50,715 nucleotides of DNA from Treponema sp. (GTDB lineage Bacteria; Spirochaetota; Spirochaetia; Treponematales; Treponemataceae), in contig JAILLQ010000022.1 of assembly GCA_024693045.1 (NCBI GenBank), positions 1-50,715 of the forward strand, written 5' to 3'. Below the pieces are notes generated by a model, which saw nothing but the letters and a program-made list of their open reading frames with translations, had not been told where the DNA came from and searched no databases. Of this stretch, positions 8,644-17,912 are shown piece after piece. A program made the translations under genes and the position numbers. The stretch's first letter is position 1, and each line of letters begins with the position of its first letter.

Positions 8644-9790
8644 TATTTACTCCACGATTCTGAATTTTCTGCAAAAACCATGATTTTACCAGAAGAACAA
8701 TTTTCTGCATCAGGAGAGAAAAAACAATTCCGAATACGACAAAAACAAGAGGAAATCCCCTACCCCTTGGCAAGAAAATGTAGTGAACCATAGTTTTATA
8801 GGATTCAAGATCAAATTTTGAAGCCTGGCCAATTACACTTAAAGCTAAATAAAAAAGCCCGTTAAGTACAAAAAAACCAAAACCATGATTAATCATTATT
8901 GTAAAAGTATTATCAGCAACAAGATTCAAATATTTGGACTTACCTATAGCTGGTGCCATGATTTTAGACACGCGTAGCCAAAATGCAATACCCACAGTTC
9001 CCATAATGTAAACCAAAATAGGATTATCAAAATGGAACATTCCGACAATGCTATAACAAGGTGAAGAACCATAAACCAAAATGTACAGAAGTTCAATTAA
9101 AATAATAATCAAAAAATACCAGAAACTTGAAAGAGTATCTTTTTTTTCAAGATAGTTTTTATAAATAAAACCAAGATTATAAAATGGAAGAAAGTACATC
9201 AGTCTTGTAATAAATAGTCTTACTCCAGAAATTCCACTTTCATCTCCCGCAAAATGTATTCCGGCAAAACCCAAAAGTAATGTAATTATGAACAAAGTGA
9301 TATCTAACTTTTTACCGGCAAATTTCTTCAGAGCCGCCCTTAGCCATACATTTATTAATTCTGTAAAAAATAAAGGACAAACAAACCAAGACGGCAAATT
9401 GAATAAATACTTAGGTCCATCAATAAGAGGGTCAATTATCAGATTTTTAAGATTAACAGGATTTCCAATTTTGAATCCAAATTGAAAAAGAAGAGTAATT
9501 ACAATTGCATAAAAACAGTTCCACAAAAGATAAGGAATCAAAAGCCGCTTAACTTTCTTAATTGTATAAGCAAGAGGAGCATCATTATTTTTTATGCTGT
9601 AAAAATAGCCGCTTGCAAAGATAAATAGTCCCATGTGAAAACCGGCGGCATGAATAAGCTCATTCCAGAAAATAAAATCGTCTGCCTGTGCATGACCGCA
9701 GACTACAAAAAAGATACCAATTGCGTATAAAACTTTAAAAGTATAATTGATTTCTCGTTTTGATTCCTTGGCAAGAGGATTGCTAACCAT
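8633..9790 (-). CDS. Acyltransferase-3 family membrane protein (group A)
   Basis: 385 residues. It begins with the cytoplasmic KREINYTFKVLYAIG segment, then FFVVCGHAQADD with the conserved GH, FIFASGYFYSIKN, LPSWFVCPLFF, ADNTFTIMINHGFGF and PRGRGFPLVFV. It is the first of the three group-A copies in transcription order, with AAGGAG before ATG 9790. It ends in a basic tail that overlaps the next start by 11 bp. Likely an integral inner-membrane sugar O-acyltransferase. Confidence 0.85.
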   Translation of the reverse strand: MVSNPLAKESKREINYTFKVLYAIGIFFVVCGHAQADDFIFWNELIHAAGFHMGLFIFASGYFYSIKNNDAPLAYTIKKVKRLLIPYLLWNCFYAIVITLLFQFGFKIGNPVNLKNLIIDPLIDGPKYLFNLPSWFVCPLFFTELINVWLRAALKKFAGKKLDITLFIITLLLGFAGIHFAGDESGISGVRLFITRLMYFLPFYNLGFIYKNYLEKKDTLSSFWYFLIIILIELLYILVYGSSPCYSIVGMFHFDNPILVYIMGTVGIAFWLRVSKIMAPAIGKSKYLNLVADNTFTIMINHGFGFFVLNGLFYLALSVIGQASKFDLESYKTMVHYIFLPRGRGFPLVFVVFGIVFSLLMQKIVLLVKSWFLQKIQNRGVNNGR

Positions 9791-9802
9791 AAGAAAATCT
9801 CC

Positions 9803-10924
9803 TTAACGACCAGAAATAAGAGCAAAGAATTTTGGAAGGAATTTCTTTAAGAAAATACCTATCAAGGTTCCTACAATTACAATAGTAAAAGTTACTCCAA
9901 AATATTCAAAAAGACAGAAGAAACCGTTTTTCATAGGGAAAAGCTTTAACCATGTTGTACGAATAATTGCCCTCAAGATTTTAATGTGAACTGCATACAG
10001 GAAGAATGAATACTTTGCAAGATATGCAAGCAAGTTATAAACTTTTTCATTTTTAATAAGTACTTCTGAAAATTTTGCAAGCATTACTGCATCGGCAAGT
10101 GCCATAAGACAAATTGTTGTAACAGGAGCAAACTGGAATTTCCAAAAGATAAACCATGTTCCCAAGAAAAGAAGAATGACCTGATACCAATGAACATTCT
10201 TTACCATTTCAAATAAGTCTTTTCCAGATTTTGCCCAAATCATACCTGCAAAGAAATAGAACAAACTTTCTGTAGTTACAAATTGAACTTGAACACCGGC
10301 AAATTCCAAATACAAGAGTCCAATCACTGTAAGATATTTTGCCTTTTCGTAAATAAAACTTAAAACAGGAGAAAGAATTACGAGAATGATAAGGTCTCGC
10401 ATAAACCAGAACTGGCTCAAGTACAAAAGTCCGTCACCATAATAACCAAAATAACACTTAATCCAGTCTTTGAATGACCAGGTTAAAAAATCATAATTAC
10501 CTACACCAGCTAAAAAACCTACATGAACAACATCACCTAAGAATTTGCACAGTGCGAAGAAAAGCATATTTAAAAGAGGCCAAATAATAAATGGTAAAAG
10601 TAAAGAATGAACCTTTTTTTTGAGCATCACTACATATGCATCGTTTTTAAAAAACAAGAGGAAAGAGGACATTGCAAAGAATAGAGGTACTGCCCCTCGA
10701 GCTATCCCATCAGAAATCAAAAGCTGAACCCATTTGCCAAACACACTTTGATTAAAAACCATATCCGAGCCAACCGAATATATGGTGTAATTGTTATGTC
10801 CAAATACGACCAGCATCATCAAAATATAACGCAAGGCTGTAATTTTTTTAGACGATTCTGCAGTAAGCAAAGGCTTTACTTTGATTTCTGTTTCAGTTTC
10901 TGTTTGCAAAGTCTGAGTATCCAT
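9803..10924 (-). CDS. Acyltransferase-3 family membrane protein (group B)
   Basis: 373 residues with about ten membrane helices. The motif SKKITALRYILMMLVVFGHNN carries the conserved His, then AVPLFFAMSSFLLF and a late YSFFLYAVHIKILR segment. The short C-terminal end (LKKFLPKFFALISGR) matches the two other group-B proteins here (10928-12043 and 17913-19043). A cytoplasmic head rich in Thr and Glu precedes helix one. It starts four bases after the upstream gene ends. Confidence 0.85.
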   Translation of the reverse strand: MDTQTLQTETETEIKVKPLLTAESSKKITALRYILMMLVVFGHNNYTIYSVGSDMVFNQSVFGKWVQLLISDGIARGAVPLFFAMSSFLLFFKNDAYVVMLKKKVHSLLLPFIIWPLLNMLFFALCKFLGDVVHVGFLAGVGNYDFLTWSFKDWIKCYFGYYGDGLLYLSQFWFMRDLIILVILSPVLSFIYEKAKYLTVIGLLYLEFAGVQVQFVTTESLFYFFAGMIWAKSGKDLFEMVKNVHWYQVILLFLGTWFIFWKFQFAPVTTICLMALADAVMLAKFSEVLIKNEKVYNLLAYLAKYSFFLYAVHIKILRAIIRTTWLKLFPMKNGFFCLFEYFGVTFTIVIVGTLIGIFLKKFLPKFFALISGR

Positions 10925-10927
10925 ATA

Positions 10928-12043
10928 TTACCTGCCATTTAAGATATAAAATATTTTTGGTGCAATTTTCTTTAATGCTATTCCAATAAAAGTTCCTACA
11001 AAACAAAGAATAGGAGCAAGAATGAAATATTCCAATAAATCGCTTATAAAAGTAGATGGTATCATCTTAAACCAAATTTTAGTAAAAATCATCAGTAAAT
11101 AGGCGTCATGTACTGCATATAAGAAAAAAGAATAACTAGAAAGATATTTAAAGAAGTTGAAAGTTCTTTCAGAAGATTCAAGAATTATTTTTGAAAATTT
11201 TAAGAAAGTTATGCAGGAAAGCAGAAGAAGATATTCAGGTTTTAAGCTTCTTACAAAAATATAAAATAAGAGAAAAGCAAAAAATATAATGTGCTTCCAT
11301 TTTACCTTATCTGCAAATGCAAAAAAATCAAAATCATAAAGAGCAAAATATAATCCCAAAGAATAGAAAACAAGTGCATTTACACACACGATTGCCGGTC
11401 TCATGCCTAGAGCATAGATAGCAGCAAGTAAAATTGCATAAGGGATAGGACATACTTTTATGATTTTTTTAATAAGCGGCGACAAAATATCCATAATCAA
11501 AAGATCTCGGATAAAGTATAGAGGAAGAATAAAAGGTTCACACAAATCAGGCTTGTTGTATTCGGGATGATAGTAACCAAAAAATGCAGAAAACCAATCC
11601 CTCACGGACCATTCACTAACAAAAGGCAGCTCGTGAGTAACTTTATCTGGGAAAAGTAAAATAAGAGCCATTTTTGCAAGGATTCTAATACCGATTACAA
11701 GTGCTGGCCAAAGAATAAGAGGCAGGAATAAAGAAAAGAATTTCTTTTTTAGAAGAATCTTATAAGGATGATTTTTTTTGCCTGTTAAATAAGCTGAAAA
11801 AATAAAGAATAAAGGAACAGGTGCCACTGTAAAAACATATTGAAAAAACAACTGTGGCAAGTGAAGCCAAAATTCAGGATTGGAAAAAGACAGAGCTCCC
11901 GGCTGAACAACAAAAAGCAAAGTCTTATTGTTATGAAACATAACCACAAGAAAAGCAAGCACATATCGAAGAGCCGTCATTCTTTTAGAAATTGACTCTT
12001 CGATAATTGGAGTTAACGATTCACTTGTAAATTCCTTTTCCAT
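10928..12043 (-). CDS. Acyltransferase-3 family membrane protein (group B)
   Basis: 371 residues. SKRMTALRYVLAFLVVMFHNN contains the conserved His region; VPLFFIFSAYLTGKK, FFIRD-like YFIRDLLIMDILSPL, and YSFFLYAVHDAYLL follow; the end is LKKIAPKIFYILNGR. It is closest to the divergent gene at 17913-19043, sharing the EWS-[VI]-DW segment and the GR end, so one is probably a duplicate of the other. It lies 16 bp after the ligase gene. Confidence 0.85.
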   Translation of the reverse strand: MEKEFTSESLTPIIEESISKRMTALRYVLAFLVVMFHNNKTLLFVVQPGALSFSNPEFWLHLPQLFFQYVFTVAPVPLFFIFSAYLTGKKNHPYKILLKKKFFSLFLPLILWPALVIGIRILAKMALILLFPDKVTHELPFVSEWSVRDWFSAFFGYYHPEYNKPDLCEPFILPLYFIRDLLIMDILSPLIKKIIKVCPIPYAILLAAIYALGMRPAIVCVNALVFYSLGLYFALYDFDFFAFADKVKWKHIIFFAFLLFYIFVRSLKPEYLLLLSCITFLKFSKIILESSERTFNFFKYLSSYSFFLYAVHDAYLLMIFTKIWFKMIPSTFISDLLEYFILAPILCFVGTFIGIALKKIAPKIFYILNGR

Positions 12044-12059
12044 TTATATCTCTCTTCGG

Positions 12060-14063
12060 TTATTTATTTGCAAGAAAGTCCAAGAGATTAAAATCGTCTT
12101 CCCAGTTAAAATCAAGAGAATAAACACTTCCACCTTTTGGATCTGAATCTTTCTTGTAATTAGAAACATTCTTTAAAATTGTCTTAGCGGTATTTACAGC
12201 AACTTCATTTTCTTCAACAAAAAATTTATCGCCCTGGTCGCTAAACTGAACTCGCATGCAGTCTTTATAAAGTACAATTTGAATTGTAATTTGTCCAACA
12301 TCAACATAAGCATTTAAGATTCGCTCTTTAAGCAAAGCTTCAACTGCTTCTGTGATTTCTGAAGAACGCTTTTCCGTAAAACGCATTTCTTTTGTAAAAG
12401 TTCCGATAAGACCAAGAATTGGACTGATTGCCAAAGTATCGTTATTAACAATTGTTGTATTAACATGCAAACCTTTTTCCAGTTTTCGTTCAAGGCGGAG
12501 TCTCTTAAGACGCATAAGCATCATTGATTTAAGAGTTCTGGCATCAAGCTTGCCGTTTCCTAACAATGGAAATTCATCAAATACAAAAAAGTGAGAAGGT
12601 ATCTTGAACTTCGAAATCTTAGTTTTAAGGTAACTAATCATTTCTTCTTCATCAAAAGTCTTGCCGTCATAAAGAACTACACAAGCTTCTATACTTTCAC
12701 TTGTAACAGGATGAGGAGCACCCATAACCTTTACTTCTTTTATGCAGTCCACTTCAATAATTTTCTGCTCAATCTCTGCAGGAGAAATGTTTTCACCACT
12801 TTTAATGATAATATCTTTAATTCGGCCTGTAAGATGCAAAAAGTTATCTTCATCAAGACAGCCCAAATCACCGGTATGAAGCCAACCGTCTTCATCTATA
12901 GGCTGTTTATCTTTAGGAAACTTGTAATAACCGTTCATTACAACGAAACCGCGAATCACAACTTCCCCTACTTCACCAGTTTTTAAAATACCTTTTTCTT
13001 TATCCCAGATTTTTACTTCAATTCCTTCCAGAACAGAACCAACACTGGCAGCTCGTTTTTCAATTGGATCAGTAGGACTAGAATTTGTAACAGCTGGAGA
13101 AGATTCGGTCTGTCCGTAGGCATTTAAAAAAACAGCATGAGTAAATTTATCTTCCAGACGCATAAGGAAAGCTGGAGTAGAAACACTTCCACCAATCAGA
13201 CAAATTCTGGCATAAGGAATAACTTTTATATCAAATTCCGGATGTTCAACTAAGGCAGTATAAACTGCCCCTACCCCTGCAATATCAGGTGTTTTATAAG
13301 TACTTACAACTTTAACGATTTCTTCGGGTTTTATGAGTTCGTGCAAATAGACTGTTCGGCCATCATGTGTGTAAAGGCTTACAACCATAAGACCAAAACT
13401 GTGGAACATTGGCAATGTATTACAAATTGATTCACCACGATCTTCCTTGTATTTTCCTCCGTATGAAACACCATCATTAATGATTCCATACTGCGAAAGC
13501 AATACAGCCTTTGGAGTTGCAGTCGTTCCAGTTGTAAAAATAATTACAGCATCTCGTCTTGTATCATCAGTTTGAGTAATAGCTGTTACTTTACCAACAT
13601 CAACATCTTCGTTTATGTATTTTTTAAAATCTAAAGTTTCATCAGCATAATTAAAAAGTTTGTCTTCAGAAAGACCTGAAAGTTTTGCAAGATTTTTTGC
13701 TGCATCCAAGTCTTTAGAAAGTTCACGATTATTGCCATAAAAAATAAATTTTGAATCAGTATATGAAACTAATTCTGCCAAATCTTTTACAGGAAGACTG
13801 TAATTCAAAAGAACTGCAACAGCACCAGCCTTTATAATAGAAACAAAAGTTAAATACCAGTTTGCAGAGTTATAACCCCACAGAGCAACATGGTCTCCTT
13901 TTTCTATCCCCATTGCCATGATTTTGGCTGCATATACATCAGAAATTCTATCAAGTTCTTTATAAGTATAACTAGTATTACCACTGCAAACGGCAACTCT
14001 ATCTGGGAACTGTTTTGCATTTCCCGAAATTACTTTAGCATAAGTTGTTTCTTCTAAAATCAT
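12060..14063 (-). CDS. Adenylate-forming acyl ligase with an extra C-terminal domain
   Basis: 667 residues, longer than the usual 500-550 of this superfamily. Residues 1-510 are a complete class I adenylation enzyme: P-loop IIFTTGTTATPKAVLLS (about 175-190), NAYGQTESSP, DGWLHTGDLG, LTGRIKDIIIKSGENISPAE and the catalytic-lysine motif GNGKLDART. It should activate a carboxylic acid with ATP. The last 150 residues look like a degenerate RsbW-type HATPase: KERILNAY resembles the ExxxN N-box and FSDQGDKF the DxGxGF box. That second assignment is weak. The gene sits next to MBOAT and SGNH genes, a set that recalls DltA-DltB-DltD, but no DltC-like carrier protein was found. The acyl substrate is unknown. 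AGGAG precedes ATG 14063. Confidence 0.8.
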   Translation of the reverse strand: MILEETTYAKVISGNAKQFPDRVAVCSGNTSYTYKELDRISDVYAAKIMAMGIEKGDHVALWGYNSANWYLTFVSIIKAGAVAVLLNYSLPVKDLAELVSYTDSKFIFYGNNRELSKDLDAAKNLAKLSGLSEDKLFNYADETLDFKKYINEDVDVGKVTAITQTDDTRRDAVIIFTTGTTATPKAVLLSQYGIINDGVSYGGKYKEDRGESICNTLPMFHSFGLMVVSLYTHDGRTVYLHELIKPEEIVKVVSTYKTPDIAGVGAVYTALVEHPEFDIKVIPYARICLIGGSVSTPAFLMRLEDKFTHAVFLNAYGQTESSPAVTNSSPTDPIEKRAASVGSVLEGIEVKIWDKEKGILKTGEVGEVVIRGFVVMNGYYKFPKDKQPIDEDGWLHTGDLGCLDEDNFLHLTGRIKDIIIKSGENISPAEIEQKIIEVDCIKEVKVMGAPHPVTSESIEACVVLYDGKTFDEEEMISYLKTKISKFKIPSHFFVFDEFPLLGNGKLDARTLKSMMLMRLKRLRLERKLEKGLHVNTTIVNNDTLAISPILGLIGTFTKEMRFTEKRSSEITEAVEALLKERILNAYVDVGQITIQIVLYKDCMRVQFSDQGDKFFVEENEVAVNTAKTILKNVSNYKKDSDPKGGSVYSLDFNWEDDFNLLDFLANK

Positions 14064-14098
14064 AAATTCTCCTGTTATGCCAATAATTCTTTACTTTT

Positions 14099-15652
14099 CT
14101 AAAACTGAAAGTAAACGAACTCTGTTTTTCCTGTAACAGAAAGGAACAAAATGGCAAAAACCAAAGCATAGTAACAAGTCCAGCGGATAAAAACTGGCTG
14201 TCTTTTAATAATATCATATCCACGTTCTTTTCGAGTAATAAAATCTACGGCAAGAAGCACAAAAACGAAGAATAAGGCAGCTGCAAAATGCTTTATTCCA
14301 TAACCACTCATACTTTCGTCCAGAACAAAAGCTGCACGGAAAGATTCAATAAAGCCATGAAAACCAGCAGAAAGACCTGCAAAAATAGAAACAAATTCAC
14401 TAGGAATGAGTAACAACTTTTTCAAAGCAATTGCGTAATCAGACATATTATTTGCACGGAAAACTATAGCGGCGAAAATAAACAAAAAGAAAGTGATTGC
14501 CATTTTTACAAACTGCCATGGACGCTTAATCCTTAGTCCCCCCTTAACGCTTTGATCAAAGGAACCCAATTTGCAGGCAACAAGAATTTTGCGGCGTATA
14601 GGAGTTGTCAAAATTCCAACAGACTGGAAAAATCCGTGCATAAGCCCCCAGACAACATAGTGCCAGGCCGCTCCGTGCCAGAAGCCGCTTACACCCATAA
14701 CAACCATAAGGTTAAAACAATGTCGGGCAGTACTTACTCGGCTTCCACCCAGAGGAAAGTATAAGTAATCTTTAAACCAGGAAGAAAGACTGATGTGCCA
14801 GCGCTGCCATACTTCACCAATTGATTTTGCAAAGAATGGACGGCGGAAGTTACGCATAAGGTCAAATCCTAGAATTCGCGCAACACCAATAGCTATATCA
14901 GAATAACCGGAAAAATCGCAGAGAACCTGAAAAGAAAAGAAAAATGCTCCCAGTAATATAGAAGAACCTGTTGCGATTTCCAGATTATTATAAATTCCAT
15001 TTACATAAACGGCCAAACGGTCGGCTACAACAACCTTTTCAAAAAATCCCCAGGCGGCAAGTTTTAGACCACTGGTAATTCTGTCGTAGTCAAATTTGTG
15101 ATCAACCTTAAACTGGGGCAAGAGATTTTCAGTTCTTTCAATAGGTCCGGCTACAAGCTGAGGGAAGAAAGTAACAAAGAGAGCATAAGTAATAAAGTTT
15201 CGTTCAGCCTTCACCTTGCCCTTGTATACATCGATTGAATACCCCAAAGCCTGGAAAGTATAAAAAGAAATTCCAACAGGAAGCAAAACATTAAGAGCTG
15301 GAACTCTTGCAGCAGAATTTGATTTTGAAAGAAACCAGTTAATTGTATCGCCGGCAAAATTAAAATACTTAAAGAAAAATAGAATAAGCAGATTAGAAAC
15401 CAAAGATACAGTAAGAATTAAGGGTTTACGATTTTGATAACCTTCCATCAAAATGCCACTGCTGTAAGTGATTACAACACTGATTAAAATTAAGCAGAGA
15501 TATACAGGTTCCCAGCAGGCATAAAAGAAAAGACTAAAAGCAAGAAGAATAAGCTGAGTAATAGAATTCTTTTTGATAAGATAAGAACTAAAAAAATATG
15601 CGAGAAATACAATCGGGAAAAATAATAAAAACTGAACTGAATTAAATGCCAT
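14099..15652 (-). CDS. MBOAT family O-acyltransferase (AlgI/DltB-like)
   Basis: 517 residues, about eleven membrane helices. It begins FNSVQFLLFFPIVFLAYFF as AlgI-type proteins do, and has LLPVGISFYTFQALGY, FFPQLVAGPIERTENLLPQF, RWHISLSSWFKDYLYFPLGG and the catalytic-His motif SGFWHGAAWHYVVWGLMHG. MBOAT proteins pass acyl groups across the membrane to exported glycans together with an SGNH partner, which is encoded directly upstream (seven-base gap). A close paralogue is at 46392-47867. Confidence 0.93.
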   Translation of the reverse strand: MAFNSVQFLLFFPIVFLAYFFSSYLIKKNSITQLILLAFSLFFYACWEPVYLCLILISVVITYSSGILMEGYQNRKPLILTVSLVSNLLILFFFKYFNFAGDTINWFLSKSNSAARVPALNVLLPVGISFYTFQALGYSIDVYKGKVKAERNFITYALFVTFFPQLVAGPIERTENLLPQFKVDHKFDYDRITSGLKLAAWGFFEKVVVADRLAVYVNGIYNNLEIATGSSILLGAFFFSFQVLCDFSGYSDIAIGVARILGFDLMRNFRRPFFAKSIGEVWQRWHISLSSWFKDYLYFPLGGSRVSTARHCFNLMVVMGVSGFWHGAAWHYVVWGLMHGFFQSVGILTTPIRRKILVACKLGSFDQSVKGGLRIKRPWQFVKMAITFFLFIFAAIVFRANNMSDYAIALKKLLLIPSEFVSIFAGLSAGFHGFIESFRAAFVLDESMSGYGIKHFAAALFFVFVLLAVDFITRKERGYDIIKRQPVFIRWTCYYALVFAILFLSVTGKTEFVYFQF

Positions 15653-15659
15653 AATTTTC

Positions 15660-16613
15660 CTACTTTAAAATCTTCTGTTTTTTTACTCTTGCCATGATAT
15701 CAGCAGTAAAAGCTTTTGCACCTTCTTCTGACATATGTGAAATGTCTTTAAAATATGCATAATTATGGCAAAAATTCTGAGAACGAGAATAATCGTACCA
15801 CAAACAGTGCATACCTTTTCTATGCACTTCCATCAGAATTTTATTGCGATAAATCTCATAATTTTCAAAGAAGCCAGTTTCAGCGTAATAAAAACTAGTT
15901 AAATCCGGAACAGGGCAAGTTACCACAACAGGATAAACATTATGCTCATTACACATAGTGATAATTTTCAACAAGTATCCGTAGTTATAATCAAAACCTT
16001 CCTGTCCGCAATCTGGGAACATAGTTTCAAATGAATGTAAAACAAGTTCCTTTGTAATTGAAGCGGCAAATTCTTCATCACTTCTTTCTTTAGCTGGCTC
16101 TGCTTTTTTTGGAAAAAAGTGATTGAAAACAGTTTTAAATGGATGAGCTTCGCAAACCACAGGAAAATAAATCTGCTTTAAAGCATCAAAAAAATTATAG
16201 TTTTCAATATTTTCCGGCTTTAAGAAGTGATAATAACGCTTTTTAATTTTTTCGTACTGAAAATCCGGCTGAATTCCGTTTACTTCACCAAAAGAAACAG
16301 GAATGAAAAGAACCGAATTTTCAGCCATGTGATCGATATACTGATTAATTACATGATAATCGTAATTAGTTGCCTGCATTGAAAGATTAAATTGAAAAGT
16401 CTTATATTCAGGAAATTCTGAATAATCAAAATTGTATCCGTGACTGGAACCTAAATTCGCAACTTGGATTTCATGAGGTACCTTACGGAATTTTGTCATT
16501 GCGTTATCTGTAAAATTAAATTCCACATAAGAATAAATCAGATTAAAGATTTCAAAAGGGAGAAGTAAAAAGACAAAGAGTTTTACCAATAACTTTATGA
16601 CGTCATTTTTCAT
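15660..16613 (-). CDS. DltD/SGNH-like partner of the MBOAT acyltransferase
   Basis: 317 residues with one N-terminal membrane anchor (about 8-25) and an extracytoplasmic domain. The block ANLGSSHGYNFDYS has a GxSx-type nucleophile and DISHMSEEGAKAF near the end has the DxxH pair, as in DltD/AlgX-type SGNH proteins that finish acyl transfer outside the membrane. An ATG at 16667 is in frame, but ATG 16613 follows AAGG and matches the start of the paralogue at 45416, so the shorter form is preferred. It is the first gene of the minus-strand block, divergent from 16750. Confidence 0.75.
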   Translation of the reverse strand: MKNDVIKLLVKLFVFLLLPFEIFNLIYSYVEFNFTDNAMTKFRKVPHEIQVANLGSSHGYNFDYSEFPEYKTFQFNLSMQATNYDYHVINQYIDHMAENSVLFIPVSFGEVNGIQPDFQYEKIKKRYYHFLKPENIENYNFFDALKQIYFPVVCEAHPFKTVFNHFFPKKAEPAKERSDEEFAASITKELVLHSFETMFPDCGQEGFDYNYGYLLKIITMCNEHNVYPVVVTCPVPDLTSFYYAETGFFENYEIYRNKILMEVHRKGMHCLWYDYSRSQNFCHNYAYFKDISHMSEEGAKAFTADIMARVKKQKILK

Positions 16614-16749
16614 AATCCTTATAATTAAACAATTTTTCGCAATAAACTTCAATATATATGTTCCCATGATTAAAAATTCGATTTATAGTTTAATTTAGAG
16701 TTACAGTCGTTGACTCTTTAACAGTACGGTTTTAAGTGGAGATGAAAAA

Positions 16750-17892
16750 ATGCCCTTACAAAAAAGAAATTCGAATTTTGAACTTTTAAGAATACTTACC
16801 ATGTTTTGTGTTGTCGCTAACCATTCCTGCGCCTTTACTTTTGCAACCCCTGGATTTTTAGGACAGTTCTACAGCATGTATTACGCATTCGGTTTAGCAG
16901 GTTTAAACTCATTCTTTATGATGAGTGGCTATTTTATGGGAAATCGCCCTAGCGTAAGCAAAATGAAAATTATTTCAATTTTTGTACAAGTTCTTTACTG
17001 CCAGATTCTATCTCTTCTTATTTTTATACTTTTCAAACTAACCGGTATTTATTCCTACGAAGGAATTACAATGATGCAGCTTTTCGGAATCGCCGTAAAG
17101 TTCTACCTTGTTCCACTCACAAGCGACATCTACTGGTACATTACAGCGTATGTTCTTCTTCTTGCCCTTATTCCTGTTATCAATCCATTTATTCAGAAAC
17201 TGAACGCAAAAGGCTTCATAATTTTAATCTTGATTGCAGGTATTCTCTGGTACGGTTTTTCATTCGTCTTCCACTACCGCTACACTCACCTGCAGAGAGC
17301 TGTTTTCTTCTATTTATTAGGAGCATTTATAAAAATCCACTGTGACAAAAAAAGCACAAAAAAACTAGTAATAAGCCTGATTCTTTTCGCCATCTGCTAT
17401 GTAATTTCAACTTTCTTATTCTACATTTTCCAGAATGAAGAAGCCCGCAAAGAACTCTGCATTAAACTTCTCGGAAAAGACATCAGCAAATCCTACTATG
17501 TCGACATGTTCCTACACTTCAATGCTTACATCATTTTCTCGCCAATCTGTTCAATTTTGATTTTTGAAGTTTTCAGAAACCTGACTTTCTCAAGTTCGAT
17601 TATCAATTTAATTTCGGCAACAACATTCAGCGTATACCTTTTACATTGTCAGCCACTTTTCAATTCTTCAATTTACAGCCTGCCTCTTCCTTCTGCAAAA
17701 ATCACAGATCCAACAGGAAAATGCCTAAAAGACTCCTTGATTGCCTGGCTCGTAACATTTGCTATCTGTTCTGCAGTAGATTTAATCCGCGTTAAATTGC
17801 TAAAAAATCAAATTGATTCGCTTACAAAAAATTCTGTTATGTGGATAAAAAATAAATTCTATCTAGCTAAAACTCAAACAGAAAATAACTAA
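16750..17892 (+). CDS. Acyltransferase-3 family membrane protein (group C)
   Basis: 380 residues, about ten helices. The start RNSNFELLRILTMFCVVANHS is typical of the exopolysaccharide/O-antigen acyltransferase subgroup, with the conserved His in NHS. NSFFMMSGYFMG, DIYWYITAYVLLL and TTFSVYLLHCQPL follow. It reads away from the minus-strand block and starts a two-gene operon, with GGAGATG before the ATG. It differs clearly from groups A and B, so it probably acts on another acceptor or position. Confidence 0.85.
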   Translation: MPLQKRNSNFELLRILTMFCVVANHSCAFTFATPGFLGQFYSMYYAFGLAGLNSFFMMSGYFMGNRPSVSKMKIISIFVQVLYCQILSLLIFILFKLTGIYSYEGITMMQLFGIAVKFYLVPLTSDIYWYITAYVLLLALIPVINPFIQKLNAKGFIILILIAGILWYGFSFVFHYRYTHLQRAVFFYLLGAFIKIHCDKKSTKKLVISLILFAICYVISTFLFYIFQNEEARKELCIKLLGKDISKSYYVDMFLHFNAYIIFSPICSILIFEVFRNLTFSSSIINLISATTFSVYLLHCQPLFNSSIYSLPLPSAKITDPTGKCLKDSLIAWLVTFAICSAVDLIRVKLLKNQIDSLTKNSVMWIKNKFYLAKTQTENN

Positions 17893-17912
17893 ACTTTTAT
17901 AAAAGAGGAAAT

